Assembly (NCBI RefSeq): GCF_022808175.1
Contig: NZ_JALGBX010000007.1
Coordinates: 124,001 to 188,000 of the forward strand
Origin: Streptomyces sp. AP-93
Lineage (GTDB): Bacteria > Actinomycetota > Actinomycetes > Streptomycetales > Streptomycetaceae
DNA length: 64,000 bases
Direction: 5' to 3'
Of this stretch, positions 11,250 to 22,173 are shown one piece after another. The position numbers and the translations under genes were made by a program. The notes beneath the pieces are model-generated. The model saw only the letters and a list, made by a program, of their open reading frames with translations. It was not told the DNA's origin and did no database searches. The stretch's first letter is position 1. Every line of letters begins with the position of its first letter.

Positions 11250-11948
11250 TCAGTACCGGGTGACGGCCAGGTCGCCCGACTCCGTGCCGATCGCGATGTG
11301 CGGGCTCCTGCGCGGGTTCGCCCAGCGCAGCAACGCGCGCATCGCCTCCTCGGGGACCGAGACGCAGCCGGCCGTCGCGCCCTTGCCGTTCACGTGCAGG
11401 AAGATGCCCGCGCCCCGGCCCCGTACCGGATGCTCGTAGTTGAAGGCGATGACCAGGGCGTGGGCGTACTGCTTCTCGTACGTGGTCAGGTGCTCCGCCT
11501 CGCCCGGCGCGCAGTCCGCGGGCAGCGGCTCCACCCAGCGGTTGTAGCTCTCCGAGGCATTGTCCTGGCACCACCAGGAGTCGGGGGTCACCCGCCGGTA
11601 GCGGTACGCCGTACCGGCCGGGGCGTGCGCGATGCCGAAGGCGTAGGGGAGCGCGTACAGGCCGGCCGGGGTGGTGTCCGTGCCCTGGATCCGGGTCGCG
11701 CCGTCGGCCAGCCCGTTCGCGCCGAACCGGGCCGGAGCGCTCCCCGCCGCGTGCCAGCGCCCCGCCCATCTGCCCCACCAGGTCAGGCGCCCGGTCGTCG
11801 AGCCGGGAGCCGGAGCGACGGCGGTGATCAGCTGACTGCCTCCGCCGGTGTCGGCGAGCAGCGCGGGGAGCGGCGGGTCACCGTGGGGGCCCTGTACCAG
11901 CAGGCTGGTGACGATCAGTGAGGCGGCGAGGAGCGTGGTACGCAGCAC
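11250..11948 (-). CDS. secreted L,D-transpeptidase-like (YkuD-fold) protein
   Basis: A 232-residue protein with a signal peptide (LLAASLIVTSLLVQG) and a C-terminal catalytic-type motif, FLHVNGKGATAGCVSVPEEAM, matching the HxxxxxxxxGCV signature of YkuD L,D-transpeptidases. Such enzymes form 3-3 peptidoglycan crosslinks or attach proteins to the wall. This family is often annotated only as L,D-transpeptidase family because the domain is divergent. It is convergent with argR and lies 3 bp behind the PPOX-family gene, so it is the last gene of a three-gene minus-strand set. Confidence 0.8.
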   Translation of the reverse strand: MLRTTLLAASLIVTSLLVQGPHGDPPLPALLADTGGGSQLITAVAPAPGSTTGRLTWWGRWAGRWHAAGSAPARFGANGLADGATRIQGTDTTPAGLYALPYAFGIAHAPAGTAYRYRRVTPDSWWCQDNASESYNRWVEPLPADCAPGEAEHLTTYEKQYAHALVIAFNYEHPVRGRGAGIFLHVNGKGATAGCVSVPEEAMRALLRWANPRRSPHIAIGTESGDLAVTRY

Positions 11949-11951
11949 ATG

Positions 11952-12533
<582 letters not shown>

Positions 12534-12565
12534 GATCCGATTATCTGCCTGTGGTCAGGGGTCGG

Positions 12566-14236
12566 TCACCGGATTTCAACGGGTGAGACCGGGCCGGGAC
12601 CGGCGCAGTCACAGCCGCAGCCACAGGCCGTACAGCCGGTGAGACCGAGCCGGGAGCGGCGCAGCCACAGGTCGTACGGCCGGAACACCTGCTCCGAGTG
12701 TGTGAGCAGCGCGTTCAGCTCGGGCAGCTCCGCCTTCCTCGTGCGGAGCGTGAACTCCCAGTCCCAGTCGAGCACGATCGCCCGCGCCGCGTGGCGCAAT
12801 ACGGGGTCGGGGTCCTTCGAGACGGTCACCGCGGCCCGCAGTTCGCGGATCCCGCCCGGGACGCACAGCAGCCGGAAGGCGGCCCGGCGTACGTGCAGGG
12901 GGCGTTCGGGCGCGATCCGCTCGGCGAGGTGGCCCTCGTCCAGCCGCAGTACTGCCGGGATCAGGCTCCGCGCCGCCTCGCGGGACACCGAGGCCGACGG
13001 GTCGTCCAGCAGGGGGAGCAGCAGCGCGTCGTCGGTGGCGTCGTCCAGCCGGCGCAACCCGGCCACGGCGGCGGCCCGCACCCCGGCGGAGGGGTGGCCC
13101 AGCAGGGGCCGCAGCAGCGGCGCGTCCGCCCGCTCCGCGCATTCGGAGAAGCCGGTCACCGCGTACCGGGACACCTGCCCGGCGTCCGTGACCAGAGCGG
13201 TGTAGTGCGCGGACGGGTCCCCGCCGTCCTGGGAGACGAGCCAGCGCGCGCAGGCCCGTACGAGTCCGCTGCGATCGGCCAGGTACCACGGGGCCTCGGC
13301 GGCCCGACCGGCCCGGCGCAGGGCGGTGACCCCGGCGGCCCGGACCGTCGGGCTGTTCGCATCGAGCAGGGCGTCGATCGCCGCGTGGTCCGGCCCGTCG
13401 TCGGCCATGGCCCGCAGCGCGGCATCGGTCCACAGCCGCGCCGCGGCCGGGTCCGGCTCCGAGGCGGCCCGCCACGCCAGCTCCCGTACGCCGATCCCGC
13501 CGATCCCGCCGACCCCGCCGACCCCGCCGATCCCGCCGATCTCCAGGGCGAGGCGGGCGGCGAAGCGCCGGGTCAGCGGGTCGGCCGAGCGGTGCAGCCG
13601 GTCCAGGATCAGGCCGCGCTGCGCGGCGGTCAGGGCGTTCCAGCTCCACGTGGTCGAGGGCCGCCCGGGGTGCCACCAGGCGGCGAGCAGGGAGTACCGG
13701 CCGCTGAGGGCGGCCTCCAGCTGCTCCAGGGCCCAGGCGCCGTGCTCGCGCCGGCTCAGCCGCAGGATGAGCGGGGTGAGCCGGACCAGCCATCCGGCGG
13801 GATCCTTGGCCACGGCCCGGCCCAGCACCCGCCGGGCGCGCCCCCGGACCGGCGGGGCCCAGTCGGCGCAGCGGAGCACGACGAGCTCGAGGGGCGGGCC
13901 CGCGGCCCAGCGGAGCTCCTGGCGGACCCGCCGGCGCAGCAGCGGGACCCAGGAGACGTGCCAGAGCAGGAAGACCTTGAGCGGCGGGAGCCCCCACGCG
14001 ACGAGTGCGGACGCGCGGACCCGCCCGTCGGGGTCGCAGAGCCGGGCCTCGATCCGTTTGCTGCGCAGGGGCTCGTAGGAGCGGCGGCCGATCCGGCGCA
14101 CCTCCTCGTCGAAGGCGGTCCAGGCGTCGGGTCCGTTCGATGCGAGCACGCCGCCGACCGGGGCGCGCTTCCCCCGGAGGAGCTCCACCGCGGCTTCCTG
14201 CCCCATGGATATGTCCCGCCGTGTACCGGCCCTCAT
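12566..14236 (-). CDS. HEAT-repeat protein with Gly-rich insert and Cys-rich tail
   Basis: A protein of about 556 residues built from helical repeats (for example LLRPLLGHPSAGVRAAAVAGLRRLDD and LLLPLLDDPSASVSREAARSL), the HEAT/armadillo-type scaffold used for protein binding. The start at 14236 has GGGAGG upstream; 14206 (MGQEAAV) is an alternative. Two oddities are visible. A run of GGI/GGV units (13491-13540) interrupts the scaffold, and the end reads CTACGCGCDCAGPG, a cysteine-rich tail created inside a 56-bp direct repeat. Binding partners are unknown. It heads a minus-strand trio with the PPOX-fold and L,D-transpeptidase genes. Confidence 0.75.
   Translation of the reverse strand: MRAGTRRDISMGQEAAVELLRGKRAPVGGVLASNGPDAWTAFDEEVRRIGRRSYEPLRSKRIEARLCDPDGRVRASALVAWGLPPLKVFLLWHVSWVPLLRRRVRQELRWAAGPPLELVVLRCADWAPPVRGRARRVLGRAVAKDPAGWLVRLTPLILRLSRREHGAWALEQLEAALSGRYSLLAAWWHPGRPSTTWSWNALTAAQRGLILDRLHRSADPLTRRFAARLALEIGGIGGVGGVGGIGGIGVRELAWRAASEPDPAAARLWTDAALRAMADDGPDHAAIDALLDANSPTVRAAGVTALRRAGRAAEAPWYLADRSGLVRACARWLVSQDGGDPSAHYTALVTDAGQVSRYAVTGFSECAERADAPLLRPLLGHPSAGVRAAAVAGLRRLDDATDDALLLPLLDDPSASVSREAARSLIPAVLRLDEGHLAERIAPERPLHVRRAAFRLLCVPGGIRELRAAVTVSKDPDPVLRHAARAIVLDWDWEFTLRTRKAELPELNALLTHSEQVFRPYDLWLRRSRLGLTGCTACGCGCDCAGPGPVSPVEIR
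12582..12670. repeat. 56-bp-spaced imperfect direct repeat at the HEAT-gene 3' end
   Basis: Two 33-bp copies (12582-12614 and 12638-12670) begin GGTGAGACCG and end CGCAG(T/C)CACAG, differing at a few positions. The 56-bp period is not a multiple of three, so the second copy is read in another frame and gives the cysteine-rich tail. Confidence 0.85.
13491..13540. repeat. 9-bp tandem repeat inside the HEAT-repeat gene
   Basis: About five and a half units of CCGATCCCG or CCGACCCCG in tandem. Read on the minus strand they encode alternating GGI and GGV, a flexible glycine-rich insert. The unit length keeps the frame, so unit number can vary without breaking the gene. Confidence 0.9.
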
Positions 14237-14362
14237 GCGCCCTCCCCGAGTCGTTCGCCGATGGTAGACGGCCGCTCGGGTGCAGGGCCTCCGGATATCC
14301 ATGCTGGTCAGGCCCCTCGCGCCCCCCGCACCCCGGGCTCAATTGACGAAACATACGGAGCA

Positions 14363-14405
14363 GTGCATAGTTATGCCTAGCTGTTGGATGCAACGGCGGA
14401 TGCAC
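14363..14405 (+). promoter_or_regulatory. ARG-box-like ArgR operator before argG
   Basis: GTGCATAGTTATGC (14363-14376) is a near-palindrome with the GCAT/ATGC ends expected of an ArgR site. It is followed by two direct GGATGCA half-sites (14386 and 14398). They lie in the gap between the divergent HEAT-repeat and argG genes, directly before the argG ribosome-binding site (AAGGAG). Confidence 0.6.
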
Positions 14406-14421
14406 CTGTAAGGAGAACCCC

Positions 14422-15615
14422 GTGGCCGAGCGCGTCGTACTCGCCTATTCAGGCGGTCTGGACACCTCCGTCGCCATCGGCTGGATCGCCGAGGAGACGG
14501 GCGCCGAGGTCATCGCCGTCGCGGTGGACGTCGGTCAGGGCGGCGAGGACCTGGACGTCATCCGCAAGCGGGCGCTCGCCTGCGGTGCGGTCGAGGCCGA
14601 GGTCGCCGACGCCCGGGACGAGTTCGCCGACGAGTACTGCCTCCCGGCGATCAAGGCGAACGCCCTCTACATGGACCGCTACCCGCTGGTCTCCGCCCTC
14701 TCGCGGCCGGCCATCGTGAAGCACCTCGTCGCCGCCGCCCGCAAGCACGGCGCGAGCACCGTCGCCCACGGCTGCACCGGCAAGGGCAACGACCAGGTCC
14801 GCTTCGAGGCCGGCATCGCCGCCCTCGGCCCCGACCTCACGTGCATCGCCCCGGTCCGCGACTACGCGATGACCCGCGACAAGGCCATCGCCTTCGCCGA
14901 GAAGGCGGACCTGCCGATCGCGACCACCAAGAAGTCCCCGTACTCCATCGACCAGAACGTCTTCGGGCGCGCCGTCGAGACGGGCTTCCTGGAGGACATC
15001 TGGAACGCGCCGATCGAGGACATCTACGAGTACACCGCGGACCCGGCCCTCCCGCGCGAGGCCGACGAGGTCGTCATCTCCTTCAAGGAGGGCGTCCCGG
15101 TCGCCATCGACGGCAAGCCCGTCACCGTGCTCCAGGCCATCCAGCAGCTCAACGAGCGCGCCGGGGCCCAGGGCATCGGCCGGATCGACATCGTCGAGGA
15201 CCGGCTCGTGGGCATCAAGTCCCGCGAGGTGTACGAGGCCCCGGGCGCGATCGCGCTGATCACCGCCCACCAGGAGCTGGAGAACGTCACCGTCGAGCGC
15301 GAACTGGCCCGCTACAAGCGGCAGGTCGAGCAGCGCTGGGGCGAGATGGTCTACGACGGCCTGTGGTTCTCCCCGCTGAAGCGGGCGCTGGACGGCTTCA
15401 TCAACGAGGCCAACCAGCACGTCAGCGGCGACATCCGGATGACCCTGCACGGCGGCCGCGCGGTCGTCACCGGCCGGAAGTCGGACGAGTCGCTGTACGA
15501 CTTCAACCTCGCGACCTACGACTCGGGCGACACCTTCGACCAGTCGAAGGCCCAGGGCTTCATCGAGATCTTCGGTCTGTCCTCGAAGATCGCCGCCCGT
15601 CGCGACCTCGCCTGA
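14422..15615 (+). CDS. argG: argininosuccinate synthase
   Basis: Condenses citrulline and aspartate with ATP to argininosuccinate. At 397 residues it is full length, with the N-type ATP pyrophosphatase P-loop [17 protein letters not shown] at residues 5-21, [16 protein letters not shown], and a C-terminal [19 protein letters not shown] is the start, with AAGGAG nine bases upstream. Unlike argCJBDR it has its own promoter region with ARG-box-like sites. It is followed by argH after a 124-bp gap that contains a stable hairpin. Confidence 0.97.
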   Translation: MAERVVLAYSGGLDTSVAIGWIAEETGAEVIAVAVDVGQGGEDLDVIRKRALACGAVEAEVADARDEFADEYCLPAIKANALYMDRYPLVSALSRPAIVKHLVAAARKHGASTVAHGCTGKGNDQVRFEAGIAALGPDLTCIAPVRDYAMTRDKAIAFAEKADLPIATTKKSPYSIDQNVFGRAVETGFLEDIWNAPIEDIYEYTADPALPREADEVVISFKEGVPVAIDGKPVTVLQAIQQLNERAGAQGIGRIDIVEDRLVGIKSREVYEAPGAIALITAHQELENVTVERELARYKRQVEQRWGEMVYDGLWFSPLKRALDGFINEANQHVSGDIRMTLHGGRAVVTGRKSDESLYDFNLATYDSGDTFDQSKAQGFIEIFGLSSKIAARRDLA

Positions 15616-15661
15616 TCCGGCTGGTCCCGTCCGGATGTTCCCGTCCGGACCCCGTAGTACG

Positions 15662-15699
15662 AACCACCTCCCCGTTACCTCCGCGGCGGGGAGGCGGTT
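15662..15699 (+). terminator. hairpin in the argG-argH gap
   Basis: CCTCCCCG (15667-15674) pairs with CGGGGAGG (15687-15694), extended by AACC/GGTT. There is no U-run, so it could be a weak terminator, an attenuator or an mRNA processing site separating argG and argH expression. Confidence 0.5.
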
Positions 15700-15727
15700 G
15701 CACATCCGAAGCCATGCACGTTCTTGA

Positions 15728-17170
<1,443 letters not shown>

Positions 17171-17186
17171 CCGGGATCCGGGCCCC

Positions 17187-17229
17187 GAAGGGGCGGTGAC
17201 GGCCGAACGGCCGTCACCGCCCCTTCGGC
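17187..17229. terminator. bidirectional terminator between argH and a secreted-protein gene
   Basis: CGAAGGGGCGGTGACGGCC pairs perfectly with GGCCGTCACCGCCCCTTCG across a GAAC-containing loop, giving a 19-bp stem. It lies between two convergent genes and can serve both. Confidence 0.9.
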
Positions 17230-17240
17230 GTTGCCGAGGA

Positions 17241-17666
17241 TCAGGCGCCGCAGATGATGGTGACCGAGAACGGCCGGTCACTGTCCACGGCGGCGGTGCC
17301 GCCGGCGGACGGTGTCGCGGTGCGGATGTAGAGGGTGTGCGCACCCACCTTGCCGACCAGGATGGACGAGCTGCCCGGACCGGGGTCGTTCACGTCGTTC
17401 GTGTTGATCGTGCCCAGCAGGGCGCAGTTGCTCAGATCAGCGTAGGTGTCGATGTTGTAGCGGCCGATGCCGAACTTCCGGACCGCACTGACGCCCGAGG
17501 AGCCCAGCACCTGACCGTTCGCGTTGACCTTGGCCCAGGCGGAGGTGGTCACCGCGGCGCGGGCCGCCTCCCTCGGCTCGGCCGACGCGGAGGACACGGC
17601 TAGGCCGGCGCCGACCGTGAGTGCCAGCACTACGGCCCCGAAGGCCAGCTTCTTCGATCCGTTCAT
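17241..17666 (-). CDS. small secreted protein, unknown
   Basis: A 141-residue protein with a clear Sec signal peptide (KKLAFGAVVLALTVGAGLAVSSASA, cleavage after the last alanine) and a beta-rich mature domain of about 110 residues (SAWAKVNANGQVLGSSGV, IGRYNIDTYADLSNCALLG, VTIICGA). Two cysteines could form one disulphide. The repeated style VNANGQV..SSGV resembles surface or tail-fibre-like beta repeats, but no family was recognised. The ATG at 17666 is chosen for its GGGAGAG ribosome-binding site. Confidence 0.75.
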   Translation of the reverse strand: MNGSKKLAFGAVVLALTVGAGLAVSSASAEPREAARAAVTTSAWAKVNANGQVLGSSGVSAVRKFGIGRYNIDTYADLSNCALLGTINTNDVNDPGPGSSSILVGKVGAHTLYIRTATPSAGGTAAVDSDRPFSVTIICGA

Positions 17667-17906
17667 GGTTCTCTCCCTGCTCAAGACGGACTAGTGGCAG
17701 GTGAACCCGCCCCGGGTAAGGGCCCACTGGAGAGGAGGCTCCTCCTTCCCCGGCCGGTCGGGGAAGATCTTGAGGGCCCAGTCACTCCAAATGATCAAAC
17801 CGTGCGGCGTGAGCGCGTTCGTTCGATGGGGATTTCCTCGTGGGGCCCGTTGACGGGTCAGCATGATCGCGACGAATGCGGGCAGTAATGATCGAATCAC
17901 CCTTCG

Positions 17907-18425
17907 TCACTGGTCGGCCCAGTCCGCCAGCGCGTCGAAGTCGGCCCGGACCAGCCCGATCCGTTCGTCGATCCGCAGCAGCAGCGCGTGCGCGGGGTGG
18001 CGCTGCTCCACGTACGCGCGGTCCATGTCCGTGATGTCGTCGTCGATCCAGGCGAAGGGCCGCCCGCCCGCGCACTCCAGGATGTACTGGGTCTTCCAGA
18101 ACGTCCCGCGCGGTGCGCGCCCGTGCATCTGCGGCCAGTCGATCCAGGGAAGCTCCGGCAGTCCCAGGTGCGGGCCTATCCACTCGTTCGCCTCGCCCTT
18201 CCACGTGGTCGCCCAGACCAGCTCGTACGCGTCCGCGAGCGCGAGCAGTTCCGCCCCGTGGTCCGGATTCAGCCAGACCCGCAGCGGCTTCGCACTCTCC
18301 GCCCCGGTCCAGCCCGTGGGGCGCATCCGGTGGGTGCGGTAGCCCTCGGGGCGCCGCTGGGGCTTGGCCGCGTAGGGGTTCAGGGGGCCGTCCACGTCGA
18401 TCAGCAGCAGGGGCTTCGGGTTCAT
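17907..18425 (-). CDS. HAD-like hydrolase domain protein
   Basis: A 172-residue protein opening with the HAD nucleophile motif in LLLIDVDGPLNPYAAKP (DxD at residues 10-12). ELVWATTWKGEANEWI is in the motif II position and FAWIDDDITDMDRAY supplies the acidic motif IV. It looks like a complete small HAD phosphatase with little or no cap domain. The substrate is unknown. It is divergently transcribed from the TetR regulator, whose operator lies in the shared 85-bp gap, so it might be co-regulated. Confidence 0.75.
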   Translation of the reverse strand: MNPKPLLLIDVDGPLNPYAAKPQRRPEGYRTHRMRPTGWTGAESAKPLRVWLNPDHGAELLALADAYELVWATTWKGEANEWIGPHLGLPELPWIDWPQMHGRAPRGTFWKTQYILECAGGRPFAWIDDDITDMDRAYVEQRHPAHALLLRIDERIGLVRADFDALADWADQ

Positions 18426-18472
18426 CTCGGCATGCTTCCTTCCGGCGCCCGAAGGGGCACCTCATTTATTCG

Positions 18473-18512
18473 ATGAGACATCGACGTCTCATTCGGGTTA
18501 TGGTTGTCTCAT
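18473..18512. promoter_or_regulatory. palindromic operator of the TetR regulator
   Basis: ATGAGAC (18473-18479) and GTCTCAT (18486-18492) form a perfect inverted repeat separated by six bases. A third half-site, TGTCTCATGG, overlaps the ATG at 18511. Placement on the divergent promoter fits an autoregulating TetR repressor. Confidence 0.7.
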
Positions 18513-19062
18513 GGCCATGGATCGTGATCAGGCGCTCCGCGCCGCCGCCGCCCTGCTCTCCCGCAAATCGACCGCCACGATGGACGAGGTCGCGAGGGCC
18601 GCAGGCATCGGCCGCGCGACCCTCCACCGGCACTTCGCCGGGCGCGACGCCCTCGTACGGGCGCTCGAAGAGCTCGGGATCCGGGAGTTCGAGGTGGCCT
18701 TCGACAACGCCCGCCTCGGCGAGGGCACGGCGATCGACGCGCTCCGCAGGCTCGTCGCCGAAGCGGAGCCCAATGCCGAGCTGCTGGCCTTCCTCGTCAC
18801 CGAGAACCAGCTCTTCGAGGGGGACCAGGTCAACGAGGGCTGGGCCCGCCTCGACGCCCGCGTCGGCGCGCTCTTCCGGCGCGGCCAGCACGAGGGCGAC
18901 ATCCGGATCGACCTGAGCCCCGCCTGGCTCACCGAGGCCCTTTACAGCCTCATCGGCGCCTGCGCCTGGGCCGTCATGGACGGCCGGGTCGCGGCCAAGG
19001 ACTTTCAGTACATGATCATCGAGCTGCTGCTCGGTGGCGCCCGACGGAGTGTGGAGAAATGA
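18511..19062 (+). CDS. TetR/AcrR-family regulator
   Basis: A 183-residue repressor with a TetR helix-turn-helix at about residues 20-55 (TMDEVARAAGIGRATLHRHFAGRDALVRAL) and an alpha-helical ligand domain. Its TGA overlaps the ATG of the MFS transporter, so both are co-transcribed. A palindromic operator lies immediately upstream. By analogy with QacR and related pairs it should be released by a drug-like substrate of the pump. Confidence 0.9.
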   Translation: MAMDRDQALRAAAALLSRKSTATMDEVARAAGIGRATLHRHFAGRDALVRALEELGIREFEVAFDNARLGEGTAIDALRRLVAEAEPNAELLAFLVTENQLFEGDQVNEGWARLDARVGALFRRGQHEGDIRIDLSPAWLTEALYSLIGACAWAVMDGRVAAKDFQYMIIELLLGGARRSVEK

Positions 19063-20603
19063 GCCGTACCGAACAGCTGACCCAGACGAAGGGGGCCGAG
19101 GGCCGGAGCCCCGGGCGCTGGCTCGCGCTCTCCGTGCTCGTCCTGGCCGTCCTGCTGGTCGCCGTCGACGCCACCGTGCTCGGTCTCGCCACGCCCGCCC
19201 TCAGCGAGGACCTGAAGCCGTCGGGCACCCAGCTCCTGTGGATCGGCGACATCTACTCCTTCGTCATCGCCGGCCTGCTCGTCTCCATGGGCTCCCTCGG
19301 CGACCGGATCGGCCGCAAGAAGCTCCTCCTCGTCGGCGCGACCGCCTTCGGCGCCGTCTCGGTCCTCAACGCCTACGCCACCAGCCCCGAGATGATGATC
19401 GTCGCCCGGGCCCTGCTCGGCGTGGCCGGCGCGACCCTGATGCCCTCCACCCTCGCCCTGATCCGCAACATCTTCCACGACCCCAAGGAGCGCAGCCTCG
19501 CCATCGGCATCTGGGGCGCCACCGCCTCGGCCGGCGCGGCCGTCGGCCCGGTGGTCGGCGGAGCCCTGCTCCAGCACTTCTGGTGGGGCTCGGTCTTCCT
19601 CATCAACGTCCCCGTGATGGTCGTCCTGGTCATCGTCGGCATCAAGCTGCTGCCCGAGTCCAAGAACCCGGTCGCCGGACCCTGGGACCTGTTCAGCGTG
19701 GGCCTGTCCCTCGTCGGCATCATCGGCGTGGTCTACGCCGTCAAGCAGGTCGCCACCCACGGCATGGGCTGGGAGGTGTGGGCGGCCGCCGTCATCGGAG
19801 CGGGCGCGCTCCACACCTTCGTACGCCGCCAATTCACGCTGCCGGCCCCGCTCCTCGACATGCGGCTCTTCAAGCACCGCGGGTTCTCCGGCGCGGTCCT
19901 CGCCGACCTCCTCACCGTCTTCGGCCTGTCCGGACTTGTCTTCTTCCTCTCCCAGTTCCTCCAGCTCGTCCAGGGCCGCGACCCGCTCGAAGCGGGCCTC
20001 GCCGAACTGCCCGCCGCCGTCGGCGCGGTGGTCACCGGCCTGGTCGCGGGCAAGTACGCCCGCAAGTACGGGGTACGGGCCATCGTGACCGGAGGCCTCG
20101 CCGCCATCGGCATCGCGCTGGCCGCGCTGACCGTGATCCACAAGGAGACCGGCTACCCGCTGCTCGGCGCGGCCCTGCTCATCGTCGGCCTCGGCGCCGG
20201 CTTCTCCTTCACCGTCACCGCCGACGTGATCCTCTCCAGCGTGCCCAAGGAGCAGGCCGGTTCCGCCTCGGCCGTCTCCGAGACCGCCTACGAACTGGGC
20301 GCGGCCCTCGGCATCGCCCTGCTCGGCTCGGTCGTCACCGGCGTCTACCAGGGCTTCACCGCCCCGGCCTCCGTCACCGGACCCGTCGCCGACGCCGCCC
20401 ACGAATCGCTCGGCGGCGCCGTCGAAGCGGCCAGGTCACTGGACCCGCAGACCGCCCAGCAGATGGTCGGCGCAGCCCAGGAAGCCTTCGTGGACGGCCT
20501 GCGGCTGGCCTCCGGCGTGGGCGCGGCCGTCCTGCTGGCCACCGCCGTGGCCGCCTGGTTCCTGCTCAAGGGGCAGGAGCTCCAGGACGGCATCGAGCAC
20601 TGA
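19059..20603 (+). CDS. MFS drug/H+ antiporter, DHA2 (14-TM) family
   Basis: A 514-residue transporter with about 14 predicted membrane helices. The MFS loop motif between helices 2 and 3 reads GDRIGRKKLLLVG (about residues 80-92). The DHA2 layout includes VPVMVVLVIVGIKLLPES before the central helices. The family exports quaternary ammonium compounds and many antibiotics. It is translationally coupled to the TetR gene, pointing to inducible efflux. It is followed by a 12-bp CGCCACGTGGCG palindrome. Confidence 0.92.
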   Translation: MSRTEQLTQTKGAEGRSPGRWLALSVLVLAVLLVAVDATVLGLATPALSEDLKPSGTQLLWIGDIYSFVIAGLLVSMGSLGDRIGRKKLLLVGATAFGAVSVLNAYATSPEMMIVARALLGVAGATLMPSTLALIRNIFHDPKERSLAIGIWGATASAGAAVGPVVGGALLQHFWWGSVFLINVPVMVVLVIVGIKLLPESKNPVAGPWDLFSVGLSLVGIIGVVYAVKQVATHGMGWEVWAAAVIGAGALHTFVRRQFTLPAPLLDMRLFKHRGFSGAVLADLLTVFGLSGLVFFLSQFLQLVQGRDPLEAGLAELPAAVGAVVTGLVAGKYARKYGVRAIVTGGLAAIGIALAALTVIHKETGYPLLGAALLIVGLGAGFSFTVTADVILSSVPKEQAGSASAVSETAYELGAALGIALLGSVVTGVYQGFTAPASVTGPVADAAHESLGGAVEAARSLDPQTAQQMVGAAQEAFVDGLRLASGVGAAVLLATAVAAWFLLKGQELQDGIEH

Positions 20604-20682
20604 CGCCACGTGGCGGCTCGTCAGGGGGCGGTGTCCTGCACGGAGTTGACAGTCCGTGGAACCACGGGACACCATCCCGGCG

Positions 20683-22158
20683 ATGGAGATCAACGACTTG
20701 ACCCCGGCGGAGCGCCGCGTATGGGACGCCTTCCCGAGCGGGGAGCGCGTCGACTTCCTTGAGGAACCCGGGGAAACCGGCTCCGGCGGCGCCGACTGGG
20801 GGCCGGAACGGACCGTGCGCGCCGAGGTCCTCACCGCGCTCCTGCTGGGTGGCCCCACCGCCGAAGGGCAGGTCGCCGGACTCAACGTCCGGGGTGCGCG
20901 GATCACCGGCAAGCTGAACCTCAAGTACGCCGTCGTGGAGCACCCGATCCGGCTGCGGGCCTGCTGGTTCGAACGCAAACCCCTGCTCTACGGAGCCCAG
21001 TTGCGGGTCTTCGTGGCCAACGACTCCACCCTTCCCGGCCTCACCGCGAACACCGTCCGCGTCGACCTCGCGCTCCGGCTGTCCTGCTGCCGCATCACCG
21101 GGCCGGTACGCCTCGCGGGTGCCCGGATAGCCGGCGGACTCTTCCTCCGGAAGGCGGTCATCGGCACCGCGGGCCCGGCCGAGGAGGGCCAGGAGGCGGC
21201 GCTCCAGTTCAACCACGCCGACATCGGAACCGACGTCATCGCCATGGAACTCACCGTCCACGGCCAGACCCGCATCAACGGCGCCACCGTCGGCGGCCAG
21301 ATCAACTTCGACGACGCCCGGCTCCTCGCCCCCGGCGGGACCGCCCTGCACGCCGAGATCCTGGGCGTCGGCACCGACCTGCGCGCCATGCGCCTGGAGG
21401 CCCGCGGCCGGGTCAACCTCACCGGCTCCCGGATACCGGGCCAGCTGAACCTCGCCTACGCCCGCCTCATCAACCCCGGCGGGGTCGCCCTGCGCGCCTC
21501 CAGCTGTGTCGCCGGCGAAGTGTGGCTGCGCAACTGCCCGACCGTCCAGGGCGGCGTGAACCTGCGCCGCTCCCAGTTCGACCTGCTCCACATCACCCCC
21601 GAGACCTGGCCGCCGCAGGTCCGCATCGCGGGACTCACCTACCGCGCCCTCAGCCCGCACGTTCCCGCCGAGCAGAGACTGCCCGTCCTGGAGCGCGAGG
21701 AGTCGGGCTACCTCCCGCACGCCTACGAACAGCTCGCCACGTCCTACCGGACGGCAGGCGACGAGGCGGGGGCGCGGACCGTCCTGCTCGCCAAACTGCG
21801 GCGGCACCGCCGCACCCTGCCCCGGGCCGCCAGGTTCTGGGGACTGCTCCAGGACACCACGGTGGGCTACGGCTTCCGGCCGCTGCGCGCCGCGGGCTGG
21901 CTGCTGGCGCTGCTGATCACGGGAACGGTCGCGTACGGGTTCCACCCGCCCCGGGAGCTGAAGCCGGGGGAGGCGCCGGAGTTCAACCCGGTCTTCTACA
22001 CGATCGACCTGATGCTGCCGATCATCGGCTTCGGCCAGGAGGCGCCGTTCGCGCCGGACGGCTGGTACCAGTGGCTGTCGTACCTGCTGATCGTGACCGG
22101 CTGGGTCCTCGCCACGACGACCGCGGCGGGCGTCAGCCGGTCACTGCAACGGCAGTAG
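20683..22158 (+). CDS. membrane-anchored beta-helix-like protein, unknown
   Basis: About 491 residues. The N-terminal two-thirds has repeating short units (LNVRGARITGKLNLKYAVVEHPIRL, VRLAGARIAGGLFLRKAVI, VNLTGSRIPGQLNLAYARLINPGG) that look like a right-handed pentapeptide-type beta helix. Near the C-terminus are two membrane helices (AAGWLLALLITGTVAYGFHP and YLLIVTGWVLATTTAAGV). Streptomyces homologues are often labelled membrane-associated oxidoreductase, but I see no cofactor motif. The ATG at 20683 is preferred to the GTG at 20656. Confidence 0.65.
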   Translation: MEINDLTPAERRVWDAFPSGERVDFLEEPGETGSGGADWGPERTVRAEVLTALLLGGPTAEGQVAGLNVRGARITGKLNLKYAVVEHPIRLRACWFERKPLLYGAQLRVFVANDSTLPGLTANTVRVDLALRLSCCRITGPVRLAGARIAGGLFLRKAVIGTAGPAEEGQEAALQFNHADIGTDVIAMELTVHGQTRINGATVGGQINFDDARLLAPGGTALHAEILGVGTDLRAMRLEARGRVNLTGSRIPGQLNLAYARLINPGGVALRASSCVAGEVWLRNCPTVQGGVNLRRSQFDLLHITPETWPPQVRIAGLTYRALSPHVPAEQRLPVLEREESGYLPHAYEQLATSYRTAGDEAGARTVLLAKLRRHRRTLPRAARFWGLLQDTTVGYGFRPLRAAGWLLALLITGTVAYGFHPPRELKPGEAPEFNPVFYTIDLMLPIIGFGQEAPFAPDGWYQWLSYLLIVTGWVLATTTAAGVSRSLQRQ

Positions 22159-22173
22159 CCGGCGGCAGGAGAG

